Positions 57,652 through 64,000 of a DNA stretch of 64,000 nt are shown piece after piece (position 1 is the stretch's first letter; each line of letters opens with the position of its first letter). Origin of the DNA: Phoronis australis (Eukaryota > Phoronida > Phoronidae); NCBI GenBank assembly GCA_002633005.1, contig NMRA01000700.1, forward strand, positions 15,637-79,636. The letters are read 5' to 3'. Made by a program: the position numbers and the translations under genes. Below the pieces are notes generated by a model, which made no database searches, had not been told where the DNA came from, and saw nothing but the letters and a program-made list of their open reading frames with translations.

Positions 57652-57977
57652 TCACCGCCCGCCTTTTGTCGAGGCCATCATGTACACGAGCTTTTTTCCA
57701 CCGCATTTTTGAGAAGCATTCCCGGGACACGACCAATCACATTGGTTATAATCCACTAGATATAGGTTAACTATATTTACATCGTCACCACAAATGCACC
57801 CTGCCCCTTTCTTTGTCATAGACATCTTCCTTCCTCTTTTGCCACAGCGTTGCTTGCAGAGGTCTTGATCAAGGCTCCTTATGTCAAGATCAATATGTTC
57901 AGGAGACGAAAACACCTCTGACGACTTTAGCTTGTAACATCCCTCAACAACATGCCTTTCATTCGTCACTTCTTTAT
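57652..57977 (-). CDS. WSC locus C, terminal exon with one WSC module
   Basis: A minus-strand exon of 326 nt after TTTGTATTTTAG, beginning AT AAA (phase 1, Asp expected at the joint) and ending TGA at 57654-57652. The WSC domain has eight cysteines: GCYKL, LCKQRC, GCICGDD, QCDWSC and KCGGKK. CIC replaces CWC as in the third module of gene A, and both exons start with the same split Asp codon and end the gene shortly after the domain. No upstream WSC exon was found on the minus strand from 57978 to the window end. It is either the end of a convergent gene or an inverted third module once belonging to gene B. Confidence 0.82.
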
Positions 57978-59083
57978 CTAAAATACAAAGCCGTCAAAAA
58001 GGACCTTATCGTATGGATTTGGCACAGATTTATTTTAGAGCCACTGTACCGATATGCCTCGTTCAACGACACACTGAAAATGAATTAAAATTACTATGCT
58101 CCAAATGTCACTTTCGAGGAAAAAGATGACGAATCATCGACATCCTCGTGAACTACTCTGTTTCGGCATGGCTTTGTTAGAAAGGAACTAATGACTTCCA
58201 TAAATTGGATACATTTTGTATTTACATTTTTGAATTAAGAATTTCAAAGGTGCATGGTGGGAAGTGTGTTTGTGACAACTGAAATTCGCTAAAAGCGAGG
58301 TACGTAGCTTACTAGGAGACAATTAGTCAGTTGGACATTACATTTCAGGCCTGCACCACAGGCCCTTCATCACATGACAGTTGTTCCCGTCGTTGTGAAA
58401 CAAGAATTAAACCTGTTCGTAAACGGGAGAAAGTTACAGTCCCCGGTCAACTCCAATTTATGGTATTTTTTCCGATTTCACAATGTCGGGAATGATAGTC
58501 TTGTGGGCTGATCTGCAGGTCTAAAACATTATGCTCAACACATTAAATGTCTCCCAGTAAGTATCGTCCTCATGTTTACTATAATCACAGGAGACAATGA
58601 TTGAATATGAAGAAAACTTCCACGTCTTGTTAACATTGTCCATAATCCAGGTTCAAATACCGCTACAACTTTCAAATTAATGGTGCTACAAAGCAGATTT
58701 GAATTCACGTAAGAAGGACACATAAAACTAGGTTATTTTATTTGACCATGCGGCGAGACAAATATGCATCGGCACACCACGTGGCAATAGTCTGACAACC
58801 AATGAAGCAACTGAAATATTGTCTGATAATCAGCGGTTTGAAATGAAGACCGGGATCTCAGAGAATTTTGGGGCATGAAAAGGTTACCAATTTTCTATGG
58901 TACCACAGTTGTCTATTGGTATATCCTCATGCTTGCCGGAAAGGACTAGCAGGTTCGCTTTGGTGGGTGTGGTAAGAAAAGCCAAGAGGATGCCCCTTAA
59001 AAGTTGAGCTAAATCAACTTTTCTGGTAACCACTCTAAACTGCCTTGGATACCTATAATGTAATTCATTGTGTCAAAGTTTGT
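57978..59083. other. Upstream of locus C; no gene seen
   Basis: Begins as the presumed intron on the minus strand. No second WSC exon or other exon recognised. Confidence 0.35.
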
Positions 59084-59322
59084 CACTGCCAGACAATGTC
59101 AGTGGTGGGGTATCAGCCGGACGGTTATAAACAAGGTAAAAAATGCGCTATATCAATCCAAGAGGTAACCGTATGAAACCAGTTACAAAATATTCAACCT
59201 GAGACCAGGTATCACGAATGAACACTGCCAGACAAATCTAGTGGTGGGTTAGCTCAGCCAAACACACCCAAATACGCGAGCTGAGCTGATACTCCCCACC
59301 ACTGGAATTGTCTGGCAGTGAC
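59084..59322. repeat. Inverted and direct repeat cluster, CACTGCCAGACAA
   Basis: CACTGCCAGACAATGTCAGTGG at 59084 is followed by a direct, diverged copy at 59223 (CACTGCCAGACAAATCTAGTGG). An inverted copy ends at about 59320 (CCACTGGAATTGTCTGGCAGTG). Both direct copies lead into GGTGGG-TA/TAGCTCAGC. The outer pair forms a 239-bp foldback, MITE-like. Confidence 0.55.
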
Positions 59323-61429
59323 CAATTTTGATACAGTAAAGTCGTTTTTTACCAAGGCGTTGCTGTGATAATTGCTCATTTGTATGGAAAGGGTAGAGGT
59401 GCCCCAACCACCCATAACCACCACGACACCGTAGAAACTTCACAATTCCCTCAAAATCAACACAAACACCCAACAAACTCCCCACAACAACCTCAAAATG
59501 CCAGAACATCTCCAACAGTCCACTCACACCAGAAGTTCGCCACAACACATCGGCAATAGGTGTTGCCTGTCTGCATCACTCTTCCAACAAGTAATAGGAC
59601 TTTCACTTTGTGTCGGGCAACAAATAAATGGAAAAATCAGCCGACTAAGTACAATAAGAAACACGATTACGTAACACGATTACGTTACTGACATAACATT
59701 CACAAGCAAAGGCATGGACTCACTGCATGAATTGCATAATAATTGATTGGCGAAAGTCAAGCCCTACTGTGCGGTGGACGTAAAATTAAATCTTAACCAG
59801 CATTACGAAAGATAAGTGGCGCAATGTGGCAGTGAGCGTATGTTCGGAGACTGGTGTCATAGTATCAGACTATCCTCTTTGGACTCTACCAGTATCTGTG
59901 GACTTCCATGTTATATTCTGGGTTTAAGCCATGTTTCCTGTACTAGAGTGCTCTCTCCCTCTTCTTCCTGTCTGAGTCCGCGTTTTGGAATAAACTATGA
60001 GTATGCTGTTCCTAGTTTATCTAGGGTCTACTGTAACCATCTATAATGTAACAGCCTGTACCAAGTCCTCTCACAGTCACTTAGGAAAGCCAGGATGTGT
60101 GATGGTCGATTGCAAAATGGCGCTAAAGCAGGCTACGGCTGTACCTGGGAGCATTTGTGAGTGACAGGTTGAAAAATATTGACAAACTGTGTGCTGATAT
60201 CCGGTGCATAGCAAATAGAAGAGTGACATAATGACAACTGGGTCCTGCATGTACATGATAAGGAGTAATGCAGTGTCAATATGACATTCAACCTAATTCT
60301 AGAGTGCAAGTTGGAGAAGACTATCGTAACTTATTCGATCTCCCCAGCCAACTAGCATGGAGCAGAGTTGTACTACACTATACCACTTAATAACCGTACA
60401 AGCTTCTTGGAACTCCAGTCCTTTATATACAATCAGTAAACACGACCACATTGAGTTTTCAAATATCTAGCCACTAAAATTTAGAACTCTATGAACGATG
60501 CAGCACTAATACTTCATTTATATTATTATTCTTCAAGAATCAAACCAGAAAACTGAAACTGAACACTCTGTTGTAAGTATATGTAAACTTTTATTAGTTA
60601 GGTTGTGTAAACACCATGATAATAACCCTGCTCTCGAGCTTAGAACAAGTGTGGTTACTATTCATAATGCGTAACATTAATTTGTTAACATCTTAAACTA
60701 TCATATAGTCCTTGATAATATTGCAAATGTTTAAAGTCAACTTGTACACATGTACATGTATGTATTTGTTCAAAACCAAACTTGCTAAGGCCTACGCCAC
60801 CCCCAAATGCGCATCCCTCATGTGCTCCTGGTAGTGACACCTGTTGAGAAGAGCGTCGCCAAAACCTGTTCCTGTTTGTTTTTGGTTGTAGTAATGTATT
60901 TGTTTGTCCAAACACTGTGCAAAATTGATAGTGTGAACAAATATTCATTGAAAATCGAGTAAACAGTTTTGTTTTAATGGAAACGTGCCGCCACGTATCC
61001 ATAGTTTTGACTGAGAAAAACGGTTGTTGTACTTTGCAATTTAGCAGGATATGCAGTCGGCACTGATGTTTGCAAAAATTAGCTGACTGGCCAGACCACA
61101 TTAGAAACCCGGTTCGTTTTGTCGCATCTAGTTTGTAAGGAACGACCATTTTAGTGCATCTTTGGAGCACAAACCACGCTTAACGCACTTACATGTAAGG
61201 CTGAGAGAGAAGCAAGCCAATGGCCATCCCAATAGCGGAAGGATTGAATTAAATATACTCCGCTTTTGTCAACAGGTGTCGCAATACTAGACTAATATCA
61301 GGGATCAAAGACGTAAGATTTTCAAGTGGAGATCACCAACGTATGACCATCGTGGAATTAAATGTTTGAAACTGTGCCCCTGTAAACTTTTTAATCCATT
61401 TGAAGATGCATTTGGGCCATAATGGTTTG
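59323..61429. other. About 2.1 kb without a recognisable gene
   Basis: A 161-codon minus frame at 60685-61170 contains CKHQC and scattered Cys but not the CWCG core or the spacing of a WSC domain. A Pro/His/Gln-rich frame at 59365-59559 is low complexity. Confidence 0.35.
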
Positions 61430-61446
61430 TCTACTTTAGAGAAACA
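61430..61446. repeat. Target-site duplication, left copy
   Basis: TCTACTTTAGAGAAACA, identical to 61978-61994, flanking the PLE-6 fragment. Confidence 0.7.
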
Positions 61447-61977
61447 CGATAAATATTTTCGCGGGATACTCACCATAAGGAGTGAAAGATAAGACCACGA
61501 AAGAAAAAACAAAGCAAATGTGGTGCATGGCATTTCATGCTCAGAACCAGGATGTGGTAAAGCATACATTGGGGAAACCAAATTAGCCCTGAAAAGTCGT
61601 ATCAATCAACATCATCGTAGGCCCAGTTATGGGGACTGCTATGATTCTGCATTTTTAGTCTTATAGCCGCCACAGACCACTCTTTCTCCCTGGAAGATGT
61701 AACGATTGTGGATTATGAGGAAAATTGTTTCAGGAGAGGTGTCAAGGAAGCTATTTATGAAAGAGTGGAGAACCCTACCCTAAACAGACAGGGGGGTCTG
61801 GGGTTTCTGTCGCCAAGGACGCGGGATAGGGCACTAAAGGGTATCCTGCGCAAAACTGTGCTGTGGATCACATGACGAGTCACATGACACCTCAGTGGCC
61901 TGATGAAGTCCTCGAGAGGAGGACGTAACGTAGCCATCTCTATATAACCGTAAGTCTAGTAATTGATTTATTATTTT
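61447..61977 (+). mobile_element. 5'-truncated Penelope-like element PLE-6
   Basis: A 531-bp insert bounded by a perfect 17-bp direct repeat. The plus strand encodes the C-terminal GIY-YIG region. HGISCSEPGCGKAYIGET and LKSRINQHHRR give the YIG strand and the Arg helix. After a frame change, EDVTIVDYEENCFRRGVKEA, YERVENPTLNRQGG and LGFL follow. This C-terminus (RRGVKEAIY, NPTLNR) is a distinct PLE subfamily from PLE-1/2/4. A hammerhead-like core follows the coding part. The RT domain is absent, as expected of 5' truncation during target-primed reverse transcription. Confidence 0.75.
61900..61929 (+). ncRNA. Hammerhead-like core in PLE-6 3' region
   Basis: CTGATGA, one A, a 6-bp stem GTCCTC/GAGGAC around GAGAG, then GTAAC in place of GAAAC. 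One core substitution (GTAA) probably reduces or abolishes activity. Confidence 0.45.
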
Positions 61978-61994
61978 TCTACTTTAGAGAAACA
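61978..61994. repeat. Target-site duplication, right copy
   Basis: TCTACTTTAGAGAAACA, identical to 61430-61446. Confidence 0.7.
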
Positions 61995-64000
61995 TGTAGT
62001 TTGTCATTATTTATGTACAAAGTTTGCGTGGCCGTTGACTGGCTATACTGCATCTACCCTTCCTCTTTACTAGACTTTGATCCATACATTGTTAACAGTG
62101 CTTGCTCACTCGAGTTCATTAGAATAGCTGGTAATGAACATCGAAGCAAGCAATGATTTTATGTGGAATGGGTGCCAAACTTCTTAAAAAAGCACAGTGA
62201 TTTAGAGCAAGGTCTCATTGAAAGTGGATAGCATGGAACAAAAACCACCAACGTCGAAGTCAGAGATGTTAAGTATGAGAATTTAATGTAATGCATCAAT
62301 AGGATTAATTCACCAAACTGCCTTAGATGCGAGTGGCGCCTCATGAGAAACGTCACATACCGTCCATCAGTAATAGAATGTCCAATCTTTGTCCTTATTT
62401 ATATGTACTTCAAACTAACGACCATTGACCAAATAGCAATTTTATTCCACATTTTATCTTAAAAGATAATACAAAGAGAAAGTGCATGTTTTTAGAGTTC
62501 GAAAGGCCGACAGTCAGCTTTTTGGACTATTACCCCTTTGAACTATCGACCGAGATCAGGTTTGAGCAAAATGATCATATCCCTTCAGAGTGCAAAATAT
62601 TTCCTATTTCCCCAGTTAGGCATCCCATTTTTAAGTATACACGTCACGGTTTGACCTCACCTGTTGTTTTGTTAGCATTGGTGTTTCTTTCGTTACTATG
62701 CCGCCACTTTTTAAAGGTTATGGCAGGCCCTTCTCAAAGGCATTTATTGCTCTTGCTTTTGCAAAATCTGTCAACCTGCCGGCAAACAAATGCGTGCTTT
62801 CATTTCCTTTCGCCACAATGTCTTTAAGAATTTGTCATTCGTAACTAAGGTGGAAGACAACACCCACCGGCATCAGAAACTTTGGTTTTGCTCCTTTTGT
62901 GTGAGGCTGGAAAATCACTGCATTAGCAATGACTCCACTGCCGAAATGAGCCAAATTATCGTGGACTAAAACTGGTGTTTTCCTATCAAATTGGCTTCCG
63001 GAATTGAACTCCCCATGAACAATGCTGTTGTTGTCGTTTGTTCCCGAAGACGTATGATCAATATTAGCCAAATAAAATGTCAATGTGGTTCTTACCAATG
63101 GATGTGTGTTTACTGTAATGTCGAATACACAATTGGTTTATGAGGGCCAACTCAATTTTGCAAGAACGCTTTAACGATAAATTTTTTTTTACCCGACCCT
63201 GTAAACTCCTTTCGTGTGGAGTTGAAACTGTGCGCTGCACATTTTTGAATATACCATAAAACTATTCATGTTGAAAAACAATGAATATTACATAAGGACA
63301 CATTTATAAAGTCGACCTGGCACATTTGATAGAATTTCATTCACACAATCCGAGAAAGAAGGCGTTAAACGTGTTAACGATTTTACTCCGTGTGACAAAT
63401 ACCTTACAGACTCATGAAATATGATGTAATAATGGTACATTTCTCGCATGTGCATTCGACGTAAATTGTAACAATTTCATAAAATGTAACAACTTGTTAC
63501 ATTTTAAGAGAGGCCTAAAATCGTAAAATGCTAGAAGAGCTACGGGAAGTCTTGAAATGCGCCCACGAATGCAAAATAAATGGTGTGCTTTAAGGGTTCT
63601 TTATTTGAATCATAAAAATGGCCAATGGATGACGCAAAAACGTACAATCCATCCAAAAATGGGAACATATTTCATAAAATCTGTCAAAGAACTTAAGAGA
63701 AACAAAAGAAAACAGAACAAAATGAAATTACCACTTTTGGGCACAGCGTCCGTTTGATCAATCTGAAAGTCGTCATCCGTTACATTCATATAAATTCGCT
63801 TAGTGAATTTAATAAAGATCCTGCAATTGGTTTTGGAGATACAGCTAATGGCGAAAAACAAAACAAAACTACCACTAAGAGGCGCCACAGTAGTCAGTCG
63901 CCATCATCAAACGTCTTCTTTACACTGAAAACATAAAAGCCAAATTTCAAAACCACCCCTAGAATAATTTGATTGATTGGGGGGTGCACGTCAAAAACAG
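61995..64000. other. No recognisable gene to the window end
   Basis: Frames at 62486-62827, 62835-63098 and 63610-63888 show no motif or splice pair. A perfect 12-bp hairpin lies at 63481-63505 (AAAATGTAACAA, one base, TTGTTACATTTT). No upstream exons of locus C were recognised. Confidence 0.35.

Noticed and set aside
60685-61170. 161-codon minus frame as an upstream WSC exon of locus C
   Set aside because: It has FCKHQC but no CWCG or CIC core, no CGG motif and wrong spacing; no splice sites frame it.
1-64000. CRISPR arrays, rRNA genes, bacterial operons or prophage
   Set aside because: No regularly spaced short repeats with unique spacers, no rRNA-like sequence, and no long contiguous ORFs; the spliced-gene structure is eukaryotic.

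Overview
The window reads as nuclear DNA of a marine invertebrate animal. It is AT-rich and gene-poor, with short exons bounded by GT/AG splice sites, multi-kilobase introns, microsatellites and dense transposon debris. The phylum cannot be fixed from sequence alone; cnidarians, molluscs, other lophotrochozoans, hemichordates and amphioxus all remain possible. There are no bacterial-style operons, rRNA or CRISPR arrays. One ambiguous base (7697) and one 55-base N run (56552-56606) mark assembly joins.

The best-supported genes are a small cluster of WSC-domain genes (cysteine-rich, putative carbohydrate-binding ectodomains). WSC gene A (+) has three exons at 34130-34453, 36864-37148 and 39349-39677, each one eight-cysteine WSC module, all joined by phase-1 introns and ending in a stop. 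A 39-nt hydrophobic micro-exon at 19353-19391 may belong to its 5' part. WSC gene B (+) repeats the plan: a paralogous 39-nt micro-exon (51836-51874), then WSC exons at 53137-53466 and 53902-54209. A third locus, C (-), shows only a terminal WSC exon (57652-57977) matching the third module of gene A. Gene B ends one module early: where gene A has a GT donor, gene B has ATGAGT and runs on to a stop, while a third-module-type exon lies inverted 3.4 kb downstream.

Layout. 0-0.4 kb: 3' end of an LTR retrotransposon. 1 kb: a decayed THAP zinc-finger relic. 3.3-12.3 kb: possibly one roughly 9-kb element whose mirrored ends carry arrays of the palindrome AAAACTTAAGTTTT; inside are a 1.17-kb direct duplication that starts at the ambiguous base, a 295-bp tandem repeat, an unrecognised minus-strand ORF and the last two exons of an unrecognised plus-strand gene. 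12.5-13.4 kb: a foldback repeat. 16.3-19.0 kb: head-to-head Penelope-like elements (PLEs), one interrupted by a nested PLE with 130-bp inverted termini. 19.4-34.1 kb: possibly a long intron of gene A, holding a Harbinger remnant, a pseudogene of an expanded uncharacterised invertebrate family, repeats and antisense exon candidates. 34-40 kb: gene A. 40-51 kb: repeats, a short palindromic element and a PLE relic, with no convincing gene. 51.8-54.2 kb: gene B. 54.4 kb: a solo PLE terminus. 57.7 kb: locus C. 61.4-62.0 kb: a 5'-truncated PLE with a 17-bp target-site duplication.

Two themes deserve attention: the modular WSC genes, including the likely splice-donor loss, and a set of PLE termini carrying hammerhead-ribozyme-like cores. 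Functions are given only where motifs can be read; many listed tracks are repeats or relics.
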